A stretch of 64,000 bases of DNA from Bryobacter sp. Its GTDB lineage: Bacteria > Acidobacteriota > Terriglobia > Bryobacterales > Bryobacteraceae. The translations under genes were made by a program, and so were the position numbers. Position 1 is the first letter of the stretch. Each line of letters opens with the position of its first letter. The notes below the pieces were generated by a model that saw only the letters and a list, made by a program, of their open reading frames with translations, was not told the origin of the DNA and searched no databases. Shown in pieces: positions 44,031 through 51,654 of this stretch. Where the stretch lies: positions 186,001 to 250,000 of the forward strand of contig JALHNH010000004.1 of NCBI GenBank assembly GCA_022843625.1, read 5' to 3'.

Positions 44031-44043
44031 CAAGCCTAGATTA
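44031..44043 (-). promoter_or_regulatory. Putative leaderless promoter -10 element (mutarotase-like gene)
   Basis: TAATCT (44043-44038) ends 7 nt before the ATG at 44030 and shares its first bases with the thiL TAA stop. The gap AGGCTTG holds an AGG that could also act as a weak ribosome-binding site, so the two readings are not exclusive. Confidence 0.35.
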
Positions 44044-44844
44044 CCCGAAGTGATCCCAGCCCTTAGGCGGAACCGGCGAGCCGGGCCTGCCCGCACACAC
44101 CAAACCGATCTCGTGAAATGGCTTAGCCAGCCGCTTCGGGCTCGCAATCAGCAACTCATAATCCTCACCACGATGCCAGGCATCCTCAAGTGTCGCCCCA
44201 CGGCACACCGGTGGCGCTGCGGTAATTTCGCAAGTTACCCCAGAGGCAATCAACAAGCGATCCAGATCCATCGACAAGCCATCGGTGATGTCCATCGCGG
44301 CATGGGCTTCCCGGCGCACAATCTCTACGAGGTCGAGGCGCGGGGTCGGGCGCTTCTTCCAAATCCCCAGTGGTCCGGTTACGTAGAGCCAATCGCCCGG
44401 CTTGGCCCCACTCCGCAACAACGCCTTGCCCTTGGGCACAGTCCCACAAACGACGATGTCCACATGCACTTTTTCGCTGCGAGACAAGTCCCCACCCGCA
44501 ACCGTCACACCATACTTACGCGCCAGTCCAAACAGGCCACCAAAAAACGGCTTCACAAAGGTTTCGTCCGGAACAGCCAGCGACACCAGGGTAAAGCGCG
44601 GATCTGCCCCCATGGCAGCAATATCAGACAAGCCCCGCGCCAGTGCTTTGTAGCCAACATCGCGCGGCGAATAATCCCCCAGCGTAAAGTGCCTGCCTTC
44701 GATCGTGAAGTCGGTGGTAAATACCAACTCCTCACCAGCCACCGGCCGGTAGACCGCGCAGTCATCCCCGATCCCCACCCGTACGCCCGAGCCAAAGTTC
44801 GGCGCGTGTTTGCGAATCCAGTCGATGACTCCGCGCTCGCTCAC
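44041..44844 (-). CDS. thiL: Thiamine-monophosphate kinase
   Basis: A 267-residue ThiL, which phosphorylates thiamine monophosphate to the diphosphate. Motifs are GIGDDCAV near residue 24, FTTDFTIEGRHFTL, GGDLSRS, MDITDGLSMDLDRLL and GEDYELL. It is shorter than the usual 310-330 residues, with a compact C-terminal half. The start is GTG overlapping the stop of the upstream Hsp70-DUF3731 gene by 4 bp, so translation is coupled. The enzyme supplies the cofactor for thiamine-dependent enzymes such as the Kgd-type protein, though no functional link to the Hsp70 genes is known. Confidence 0.93.
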   Translation of the reverse strand: MSERGVIDWIRKHAPNFGSGVRVGIGDDCAVYRPVAGEELVFTTDFTIEGRHFTLGDYSPRDVGYKALARGLSDIAAMGADPRFTLVSLAVPDETFVKPFFGGLFGLARKYGVTVAGGDLSRSEKVHVDIVVCGTVPKGKALLRSGAKPGDWLYVTGPLGIWKKRPTPRLDLVEIVRREAHAAMDITDGLSMDLDRLLIASGVTCEITAAPPVCRGATLEDAWHRGEDYELLIASPKRLAKPFHEIGLVCAGRPGSPVPPKGWDHFG

Positions 44845-47450
44845 GCGATTACCAGCCCGCTCGGCAACTCCTCACCAAAGACGCGGCCCAGCGCGGCCAG
44901 CTCATCCTGGCCTTCGCCCTGCACTATTGCCATCAACTGATCGCGCTTCGGATGTTTGGCAAAAGCCTTCTCCACCAGATCGAGCGTCTGCGCCGGCATA
45001 TCGCGCGAAGCATCACCCGTCTGCCGGGCCATCGAGGCAATTGCCTCCGCCGCATCGGGCAAGGCTAAGACCTGATCGATCCAACGAGTCATCGTCGTCA
45101 CCGGCACCACCAGATTATTCGGCCCGTAGAGCAACTTGCGGGATCCCAGCCGGCCCAGACACCACATCTCGCTAGCCGAGTAATCCTTGGCCCGGATCCG
45201 CTTCAGCAAACCATTGCCCAACTCCGTCTTCACACCCACAGGCAACAACTCAAGAGAACTCGCACAACGCCACATCTCACGCGACAGCGATGGGTTCATC
45301 CGCTTCGGCTTTGCCCCCTTGGGAATCAGAGCCCCCGACAAACGTTGATACAAGTCCTGCTGCTGATTGCGGTTGAGGCCGCCAGATATACGGCCGGAGA
45401 AGATCCACCAGTCAATCTCATTCTGCGCCTGATTGCCAAACACCAGCCCGCTGGCAAACACACGACGAGCCTGCTCAATCCTCAGATCATCCCCCGGCGC
45501 ACCAAAGCCCGGACGCAAACACAAACCCGCCAGATTCAACCAGCGAATCTCATGCGCTGCAGACTTCTTGCGGCCCTCGGCACACTCAAGGAACACGTCG
45601 GCCAGCTTCCGAATCGCACCCAACGGCCAGGAATTCCTGCCCAAAGAAAGCGTCTGTTCGAGCTTCTGCGGCAGTTCCTCCGGCAACAACGAGAACTCTC
45701 CGGTGAAGGTCTGCCGTACGAGCGCACAAGCCCGCTCCAGCGCCTCGTCATTCACCGTCGCCATCGGTCGCGCAACAACGCTCTTGGCACTCGCCCGCCG
45801 CAACTCAAACTGCAAGCGCCAAGAATGCTCACTCACCTTGCTGTCGGCAAAGATCTCCAGCGTACCCACTTCCGTCAAGTGCGCCCGCAGCTTTACCGGC
45901 ACACTACGCTCCATATTTGGATTCCCAAACCGGATTACAGCATCAAGCGGCGCATGAAGATGAAAACTCTCGTCCACTGCAACGCCTTGCCCGGCCACAT
46001 CCTCAGTTCGCGTCAGCGAGCTGTACAAACGAAAACTCACAGGCTTGTTTGCGAGTAGCTGCAATCCCGGCACATCCAGTTCCAGCGTCGAGCCCTCTTC
46101 AGAACCGCGCGGTACCAGACAAATCGACTGCTTCTCGCCCGTCCCGATAAAGTAAGCCCGGGGCAATCCACCGCGCACCAGAATCCCCTGCCCACCGCCG
46201 CGCACATGCGAGTAATAAGCCGCACCCTGCGCTACTGCCAGATCCAGATCCTGATTTTCAAAAACCAGCGGAGCCTTGCCAAACCAGCTTTCCACCACAC
46301 TCTTTACGCGCTCCCGCAGGATCTCCGGGATAAAGAATCCACCGTTAAACAGAATCGCGTCGGGCCGCACATTGCCGCTTTCGCTCAAGAATTGCGCCAG
46401 GTGCTTGGTCACCGCCGGGTCAGACACATAAGGCAAGCCGAGCTCACGAAACGCCGATTTCTTGTCCACCGTTGGCACGTCAGTCAGCGCACACTCGGGC
46501 AGAAATCCATCGAGTGCCAGCTCGCGCGCTTCCGTCTTTGTAATCTCGGTGCGCAGCGTGCCGCCAATCAAAGAGCTCCCGGCACCCAGTACAGTGATCT
46601 CAACGGAATCAGGCCCGTCCACCGCCAGCAACTTCTCTTTCGCTGCGGCACACTGCCGCCGAAGCGCGCTGCGCTGCCGCAACGACAACTGCGTATTCAG
46701 CTTGGTCTCCACCAGCCAGCTCAGAGTGAGGTCGAGATTATCCCCGCCCAGCAACAAGTGCTTGCCTACGGCCGTGCGAGTAAACTGCACATGGTCGCCT
46801 GTGCGAGCCACCTGAATGAGGGTAAAGTCTGAGGTGCCGCCACCGACGTCGACGATCAGCACGTTCATGCCATCGGTCAAGCTCTTCTGCGATTGCGACA
46901 GATGCCGTGCAATCCACGAATAGAACGCCGCCGCTGGCTCTTCAATCAGCGTGAGCTTCTCCATCCCCGCTGCGCGCGCCGCCTGCACTGTCAACTCACG
47001 AGCCTCTTCGTCAAAGCTCGCCGGTACCGTCAAGACAACATCATGCTCGCCAATCGAAGACCCGTTGGCTTCTTTCCAGGCTGCAGCGATATGAGCCAGA
47101 TATTTCGTTGAAGCTTCTACCGGCGAATAGAGGCGCCCGGCTTCCTGCGCATCCCACGGCAGGATCTTCGCATTGCGATCTACTTCACTGTTGGAGAGCC
47201 AGCTCTTGGCAGCATAAACGCTCTTCGTAGGAACCAGCGCCCCCTGCTCGCGCGCATAAACACCCACATACTCCTGCTGATCGAGATAGAGAAAACTCGG
47301 CAGCGTGCGCCGCTTCTCCTGCCGTCCCTGAGCCACATACTGCCCGATCTCAAGCACCTGTATCGGCGTATACTCTGCTTCGGCTGCCTCCAGCTCATCT
47401 ACCCAGGCCAGAGCAGAATTTGTTGTCCCTAAATCGATACCAATCTTCAT
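44841..47450 (-). CDS. Hsp70-like protein with DUF3731 C-terminal region
   Basis: An 869-residue protein. The N-terminal half is an Hsp70 ATPase: IGIDLGTTNSALAWVDE (phosphate 1), VLTVPASFDEEARELTVQAA, LIEEPAAAFYSW, VLIVDVGGGTSDFTLIQV (phosphate 2) and ILFNGGFFIPEILRERV (adenosine). The C-terminal part, about residues 560-869, is not a DnaK substrate domain but matches DUF3731 (EIRWLNLAGLCLRPGFGAPG, EIDWWIFSGRISGGLNRNQQ). The role is unknown; nucleotide-dependent binding of a partner is inferred. The start lies within 4 bp of the upstream Hsp70 stop, and thiL overlaps its own stop. Confidence 0.85.
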   Translation of the reverse strand: MKIGIDLGTTNSALAWVDELEAAEAEYTPIQVLEIGQYVAQGRQEKRRTLPSFLYLDQQEYVGVYAREQGALVPTKSVYAAKSWLSNSEVDRNAKILPWDAQEAGRLYSPVEASTKYLAHIAAAWKEANGSSIGEHDVVLTVPASFDEEARELTVQAARAAGMEKLTLIEEPAAAFYSWIARHLSQSQKSLTDGMNVLIVDVGGGTSDFTLIQVARTGDHVQFTRTAVGKHLLLGGDNLDLTLSWLVETKLNTQLSLRQRSALRRQCAAAKEKLLAVDGPDSVEITVLGAGSSLIGGTLRTEITKTEARELALDGFLPECALTDVPTVDKKSAFRELGLPYVSDPAVTKHLAQFLSESGNVRPDAILFNGGFFIPEILRERVKSVVESWFGKAPLVFENQDLDLAVAQGAAYYSHVRGGGQGILVRGGLPRAYFIGTGEKQSICLVPRGSEEGSTLELDVPGLQLLANKPVSFRLYSSLTRTEDVAGQGVAVDESFHLHAPLDAVIRFGNPNMERSVPVKLRAHLTEVGTLEIFADSKVSEHSWRLQFELRRASAKSVVARPMATVNDEALERACALVRQTFTGEFSLLPEELPQKLEQTLSLGRNSWPLGAIRKLADVFLECAEGRKKSAAHEIRWLNLAGLCLRPGFGAPGDDLRIEQARRVFASGLVFGNQAQNEIDWWIFSGRISGGLNRNQQQDLYQRLSGALIPKGAKPKRMNPSLSREMWRCASSLELLPVGVKTELGNGLLKRIRAKDYSASEMWCLGRLGSRKLLYGPNNLVVPVTTMTRWIDQVLALPDAAEAIASMARQTGDASRDMPAQTLDLVEKAFAKHPKRDQLMAIVQGEGQDELAALGRVFGEELPSGLVIA

Positions 47451-49165
47451 GCTTTGCGCTCTCTCACACTAAACTCGAGCTTCCAGCGGTCGCCACTGGC
47501 GGCCACGCAAAATAGCTCCAACACGCCCGTCGCCGTTACATGCGATTCCAGCGTCACCGGCACCAGCCCGCCGGGGGTCTTCTCAGTCGGCGCTAGCGTA
47601 ATCTCCATCGCCGGCAATTCCTTCAGGTCTTTCGGCATTGGCTCAAGCAAAGCTCCAGCTTCATCCCCTCGGCGTTCGGTTGAAGAGAAGATCCGAAACT
47701 CTACTGGCTCGCCTACATAGAGGCCAAACTTCCGCCCCGGATATTGATGCGCCGAGCCTTCTTCCATGCCGAACGGCACAACAGTAAAGGCTTTCATAGG
47801 CGCTGCCATCCCGGGCACTGCCGGCATCGCATCTTCTATCCCGACGTAATAGGTGCGCGGCACGCCGCCGCGAATCCGGATCCCCTTGCCTTGCCGCGCA
47901 AGGCCATAATAAGCGGCCCCGCGAGCCACCGCGAGCATCAGGTCTTCGCCGTCCAGCACCTTTACCGGCTTCGGTAGCCACAGGTTCAGACTCGTCAGAA
48001 TCCGGTCTCGCACGAGGCCTGCACGCAACACACCACCGTTGAACAAAACATGCGTCGGTGCCGCTCCGCCCTGCTTCACGAAGTGCGCCAGATGCGCCGT
48101 AATCCTCGCGTCGCTGGCATAAGGTAATGCCATCTCGGTTAAAGCAGACCGTCTTGTTTTTACCAGTTCTTCGTCCGGTGGGACATGAGGGAAGAAGCCC
48201 TCCACCAGAATCTGTTCCACTTCAGCCCGGGTCAGTTTCGACTTGATCGTCCCGCCAATCAAACTGCTGCCACGGCCCAGGATCGTTACTGGCTGCTCGG
48301 CCACAGTCGATTCGGGGTCCAGCAATACTTCTTTGGCCGCCCGGCACTGCTGCCACAATGCCTGCAATTGCTGCGCGTCGAGCTTGGGCATCTTGATCTC
48401 AAGATGCCGCGCGAGCGCAAGGTCCATATTGTCGCCACCCAGCAGGATGTGGTCCCCCACGGCGACCCGCTCCAGCGTCAAGGATCCATTGTGATCCTTC
48501 ACATCGATCAGGGTGAAGTCGGTCGTACCGCCACCAATGTCGATGATCAGCACCCGGTCGCCGGGGCCAACCTTTTCGCGCCAATCTGCATGTTTGCCAA
48601 TCCAGGCATAGAAAGCGGCTTGTGGCTCTTCGAGCAGCACCAGCTTCGAGATTCCGGCCTCACGCGCCGCCTTCTCGGTCAACTGCCGTGCCACCGCATC
48701 AAAGCTGGCCGGTACCGTCAGCACTACTTCATGCTCACCAAGGGCGGGATGCCCGGCATGTTGCCAGGCTTCGTTCAGGTGCTCCAGATAAGCTCGCGAA
48801 GCCTCAACCGGCGAAATCTTCGCTACCCCGTCGGGCGCGTGTACCGGCAGAATCGCCTCGTTGCGGTCGACACCCGCATAGCTCAACCAGGACTTGGCGC
48901 TCGCCACCAACCGCCCCATGCTCTCAGCGCCACGCCGACGGGCGAGAGTTCCCACAACATACTTGGGCTGCTCATCCCAGGGCAGCGCTGTCGCCCCTTC
49001 GGCAAAGTCCTTCGGCCCCGGCAAGTAAACAAACGAGGGCAGCAACGACTCCGCCCGCACCTCTCCCGGCTGCACTACCTGCTCCACCGCAAAGGCCTGA
49101 ACGGCTTCATCCTCACCAAAAGCTAAAGCGCTATTGGTGGTACCGAGATCAATTCCAATTACCAA
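47447..49165 (-). CDS. Hsp70-like ATPase, short form
   Basis: A 572-residue Hsp70 relative. ATPase motifs are IGIDLGTTNSALAFGED, VVLTVPASFDAVARQLTEKA, LLEEPQAAFYAW, VLIIDIGGGTTDFTLIDV and HVLFNGGVLRAGLVRDR. After about residue 420 it ends in a beta-rich region (PVEFRIFSSTERRGDEAG) with no helical lid, so it is not a standard DnaK (about 640). No DnaJ or GrpE gene is near. The start is TTG, 6 nt after the DUF2760 stop; its stop overlaps the next Hsp70-like gene by 4 bp. The two Hsp70-like products probably act together. Confidence 0.87.
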   Translation of the reverse strand: MVIGIDLGTTNSALAFGEDEAVQAFAVEQVVQPGEVRAESLLPSFVYLPGPKDFAEGATALPWDEQPKYVVGTLARRRGAESMGRLVASAKSWLSYAGVDRNEAILPVHAPDGVAKISPVEASRAYLEHLNEAWQHAGHPALGEHEVVLTVPASFDAVARQLTEKAAREAGISKLVLLEEPQAAFYAWIGKHADWREKVGPGDRVLIIDIGGGTTDFTLIDVKDHNGSLTLERVAVGDHILLGGDNMDLALARHLEIKMPKLDAQQLQALWQQCRAAKEVLLDPESTVAEQPVTILGRGSSLIGGTIKSKLTRAEVEQILVEGFFPHVPPDEELVKTRRSALTEMALPYASDARITAHLAHFVKQGGAAPTHVLFNGGVLRAGLVRDRILTSLNLWLPKPVKVLDGEDLMLAVARGAAYYGLARQGKGIRIRGGVPRTYYVGIEDAMPAVPGMAAPMKAFTVVPFGMEEGSAHQYPGRKFGLYVGEPVEFRIFSSTERRGDEAGALLEPMPKDLKELPAMEITLAPTEKTPGGLVPVTLESHVTATGVLELFCVAASGDRWKLEFSVRERKA

Positions 49166-49171
49166 GGGAAG

Positions 49172-49714
49172 CTACTCAACCTCAATTTCAGCCGGTGCCA
49201 GAATCTTCAGATTCGCCTTCACCTGCAGTGCCGGCAGTTCGATCTTTTCTACCTTCCAGCCCTTATGCCGCAAAGTTCCGGCCTTTACATTGCCATCGGC
49301 AGGCACATTGCCCAGCAGCTTGATCGCACCAGGATCGTTCTTCAGAACCCCGGCAGCAGAGAGCTGCGTAACTGCGCCCTCCACCCCGTCAATCACAGGC
49401 TGCAACGAAAGATAGCGCTGCAAGGTAGCCCGCGAGCTCTCGTGGATGTTTCGCACGGCCGCGCCAACCTGCTCGTCAGAGTAGGGCGAAACGTCTTCCA
49501 TCAGAAAGTCCAGCAACCGGGCATCTCGCTGCAAAAGGGCAAGCAGTTGCAAGGCCCCATCGCTGACGTCCACCTTAGGTACGGCGGCAGCTGGCGCAGG
49601 AGCAGCTTTAGCGGCGCGCTTGGACAATCCGAGGGCGAGAATCACCGAGTCAGGAAGTTGGCCGCCAAAGAGCAGGCCGAAGAAGGATGAGAATGCGAGC
49701 GAGATACGGCTCAA
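49172..49714 (-). CDS. DUF2760 protein
   Basis: A 180-residue protein matching DUF2760, a family of unknown function. An N-terminal hydrophobic stretch (SLAFSSFFGLLFGGQLPDSV) leads to an Ala/Pro-rich linker, then ALQLLALLQRDARLLDFLME, DVSPYSDEQVGAAVRNIHES and a basic, beta-rich end (GTLRHKGWKVEKIELPAL). The start is TTG with GGAGG about 12 nt upstream. It heads the operon DUF2760, Hsp70, Hsp70-DUF3731, thiL. Its constant neighbour, an Hsp70-like gene, suggests it is a partner or client of that ATPase. Confidence 0.8.
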   Translation of the reverse strand: MSRISLAFSSFFGLLFGGQLPDSVILALGLSKRAAKAAPAPAAAVPKVDVSDGALQLLALLQRDARLLDFLMEDVSPYSDEQVGAAVRNIHESSRATLQRYLSLQPVIDGVEGAVTQLSAAGVLKNDPGAIKLLGNVPADGNVKAGTLRHKGWKVEKIELPALQVKANLKILAPAEIEVE

Positions 49715-49748
49715 GTTCAGCTCGAGCCTCCGTTTCTATTGGGGATTC

Positions 49749-49765
49749 GCGGCCAGACTGGCCGC
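49749..49765. promoter_or_regulatory. Perfect 7-3-7 palindrome between the Hsp70 operon and merR
   Basis: GCGGCCA (49749-49755) and TGGCCGC (49759-49765) form a perfect palindrome around GAC. It lies 35 nt upstream of the DUF2760 start and 31 nt upstream of the MerR start in the 82-bp divergent gap. No T-run follows on either strand, so an operator is likelier than a terminator. A second, imperfect dyad, GGCTC-N11-GAGCC (49708-49728), spans the DUF2760 start. Confidence 0.5.
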
Positions 49766-49796
49766 ACCTCCCATTCTAGCGCTAGGATAGGCTCAG

Positions 49797-50123
49797 ATGG
49801 CCGTACCGGAAACCAAATGGAAACGCGGCGAATTAGCCGAAGCCTGTGGGGTTAATAGCGAAACGCTCCGCTTCTACGAAAAAGAGGGCCTACTCAACCC
49901 GGAGCGCGGCCCCAACGGCTACCGCCTCTATTCCGTAGCCGACGCCAAACGCATCCGCCTCACCCAGCGCGCTATCGGCGTGGGCTTTAGCATCCAGGAT
50001 GTCAAAGACTGGCTCGCCGGCGACGCCATCAAAATGGAGCAGGCCCTGCTGCGGGTTGAATCCAAAATCACCGAGCTCGAACGCCTCAGAAAAAGCCTCC
50101 GAAAAAAATTAAAAAAAGTTTGA
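49797..50123 (+). CDS. Short MerR family transcriptional regulator
   Basis: A 108-residue MerR-type protein. The winged helix is visible as WKRGELAEACGVNSETLRFY, EKEGLLNPERGPNGYRLYSV and DAKRIRLTQRAIGVGFSIQD, followed by a coiled coil that ends in a poly-Lys tail (RKSLRKKLKKV). It lacks the effector domain and the metal-binding Cys found in MerR and ZntR. It is transcribed away from the Hsp70 operon with an 82-bp gap containing a palindrome. By analogy with the MerR-type HspR repressor of dnaK, control of that operon is a reasonable inference. TAGGAT lies 8 nt before the ATG. Confidence 0.85.
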   Translation: MAVPETKWKRGELAEACGVNSETLRFYEKEGLLNPERGPNGYRLYSVADAKRIRLTQRAIGVGFSIQDVKDWLAGDAIKMEQALLRVESKITELERLRKSLRKKLKKV

Positions 50124-50186
50124 GCCTTTTGATCGAAATAAACCGCTTACACAAGTGAAGCCAAAAACTGCTACACCGCAAGGCCG

Positions 50187-50226
50187 GGCAGCAACGGTCC
50201 GGAGGGACATCGTTGCTGCCTTTTTT
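50187..50226 (+). terminator. Strong hairpin terminator or attenuator before an ECF sigma gene
   Basis: GGCAGCAACG (50187-50196) pairs with CGTTGCTGCC (50211-50220); within it GTCC and GGAC (50197-50200, 50205-50208) extend the stem with a two-base AT bulge and a GGAG tetraloop. Six T follow (50221-50226). This is a very stable intrinsic terminator. It ends only 17 nt before the sigma-factor ATG at 50244, too close for an ordinary promoter between them. It may therefore end the merR transcript or attenuate transcription of the sigma/kinase genes. Confidence 0.8.
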
Positions 50227-50243
50227 GTAACAATTTGCCTCCA

Positions 50244-50729
50244 ATGCGGAACGTACCGGATGTGAAGCCAGATTGGTCTCAACTCTTCGAACAGCACGGT
50301 GACGAACTTTATCGTTTTGCTTACCGTCTTTCTGCCTCTCGCGAAATTGCTGAAGACTCTGTGCAGGAATGTTTTGTCTCGTGGTTGCGATCCTGTTCCC
50401 TAGCCACGCCGATTCGGGGTGAGATCCGAGCCTATCTTTTTGGCGCGGTTCGCAATCAGGTCTACAAAGCCCTGAAACGCAACCCTCCTCCGCCGGAAGC
50501 CAAGCCAATTTTGGTTCAGCCAGACCATAGTGGCGAAGTCTTTGGCGCACTTCAGCAAATTCCCGAAGCCTCCCGCGAAGCGATCGTCCTGATCTGCATC
50601 GAAGGGTTCACCTATGACGAAGCAGCCCGGATGCTCGAAGTAGAGCCATCAGCCCTCCGCGTCCGCGTACACCGCGCCCGCCGCCAACTCAAAGAAGCCC
50701 TGGGATTAGAGGTAAATACCAATGACTGA
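50244..50729 (+). CDS. ECF-type RNA polymerase sigma factor
   Basis: A 161-residue sigma-70 of the ECF type. Region 2 is SQLFEQHGDELYRFAYRLSA, SREIAEDSVQECFVSWLRSC and RAYLFGAVRNQVYKALKR; region 4 is REAIVLICIEGFTYDEAARM with VEPSALRVRVHRARRQLKEA as recognition helix. The ATG at 50244 is chosen over a TTG at 50235. The next gene, a single-pass membrane protein, overlaps its end by 8 nt, and two kinases follow. This order suggests the sigma factor answers to a membrane signal; no standard zinc-binding anti-sigma is present. Confidence 0.9.
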   Translation: MRNVPDVKPDWSQLFEQHGDELYRFAYRLSASREIAEDSVQECFVSWLRSCSLATPIRGEIRAYLFGAVRNQVYKALKRNPPPPEAKPILVQPDHSGEVFGALQQIPEASREAIVLICIEGFTYDEAARMLEVEPSALRVRVHRARRQLKEALGLEVNTND

Positions 50730-51639
50730 ACTTGAACTCGACCAAGCACTGAAAGCCTTTGCCGTGCCCCCACCGAGACCTGAATGGAAGCAGCAGATGC
50801 GCACCCGTCTCAAGCCCAACCCTTGGCTGCGCCGTCTTGCTATCGCAGGGCTTGCCGCCTGTGCCGCTCTTGGTGCTGCTTTCCATGACAACAAAATAAG
50901 CGAACTCAGCTTCGGCGATGATCGCCATCGCGTCGTTGTTGCCACCCGGGTTGCCCCAATCTACTCCAAGTTCAACTGGCTGCGCACTAGCGGATCCATT
51001 TCAACGGGCCAGGAATGGACCACTCGCAAGATCTACGACAGCAGCACTGAAACAGCCTTTGGCTACGAAACTCGCGCCTTACCGCTTCCAGATGGCAAAT
51101 ATCGCCTTGAATTCCAGGCATTGCGCCAGGATCCGCGAGAGGGACGCTACAATTCTTACCGCTGGACCGCGCCAGACAGCATTCCTTCCCCAATAGATGT
51201 CTTACCCAACGAGAAGGCAAGCGTCGCATTGAGTCACGACGGTGGCTCGAAGCTTTTCGATGAACTCCACATCGTTGCAAACCCGGAACCCCTGGGTCTC
51301 ACGATGCGCAAAGAGCCCCTCAGAGTCTTCAGCCCAAAGCTCTTCGAGGACGGCAAGAAGATCGTAGATCTTGAAGGATCAGATCTTTCCGGAAAATCGA
51401 TCATGATCCTGATCCCCGGCGAAAAAGATATCCTTCTTCGCCTGGATGCTGGCAAGAAGAACGACTACCTGCCGGTAGGTTGGGTAGAAGGCCCTAACCT
51501 CGAAATAGAATTAGAGGGTCACCTCTACCGCATCGAATCCAGGGAAAAGATAACCGACGGCCCCCGGCAGCAAATCTTCGGCCTCGCTAAACGAAACGCC
51601 GAGCCGAAAGGCCCCGTAAACCTCGGTACTCGTGATTGA
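50722..51639 (+). CDS. Single-pass membrane protein, possible sigma-factor regulator
   Basis: A 305-residue protein of unknown family. A short cytoplasmic N-terminus (about 1-34, LELDQALKAFAVPPPRPEWK) is followed by one membrane helix (WLRRLAIAGLAACAALGAAF, about 35-54) and a beta-rich outer domain of about 250 residues (GYETRALPLPDGKYRLEFQA, LFDELHIVANPEPLGLTMRK). The 8-nt overlap with the ECF sigma gene and this topology fit an anti-sigma or a sensor for it. However, no ZAS motif or known anti-sigma domain is visible, so the role is inferred from position only. Confidence 0.55.
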   Translation: MTELELDQALKAFAVPPPRPEWKQQMRTRLKPNPWLRRLAIAGLAACAALGAAFHDNKISELSFGDDRHRVVVATRVAPIYSKFNWLRTSGSISTGQEWTTRKIYDSSTETAFGYETRALPLPDGKYRLEFQALRQDPREGRYNSYRWTAPDSIPSPIDVLPNEKASVALSHDGGSKLFDELHIVANPEPLGLTMRKEPLRVFSPKLFEDGKKIVDLEGSDLSGKSIMILIPGEKDILLRLDAGKKNDYLPVGWVEGPNLEIELEGHLYRIESREKITDGPRQQIFGLAKRNAEPKGPVNLGTRD

Positions 51640-51654
51640 TAAACTTTGCCCTAA

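Noticed and set aside
50124..50186. Possible riboswitch in the leader before the ECF sigma gene
   Set aside because: Apart from the terminator hairpin I could match no known riboswitch core (cobalamin, c-di-GMP, ZTP, fluoride, SAM), and the region is short.
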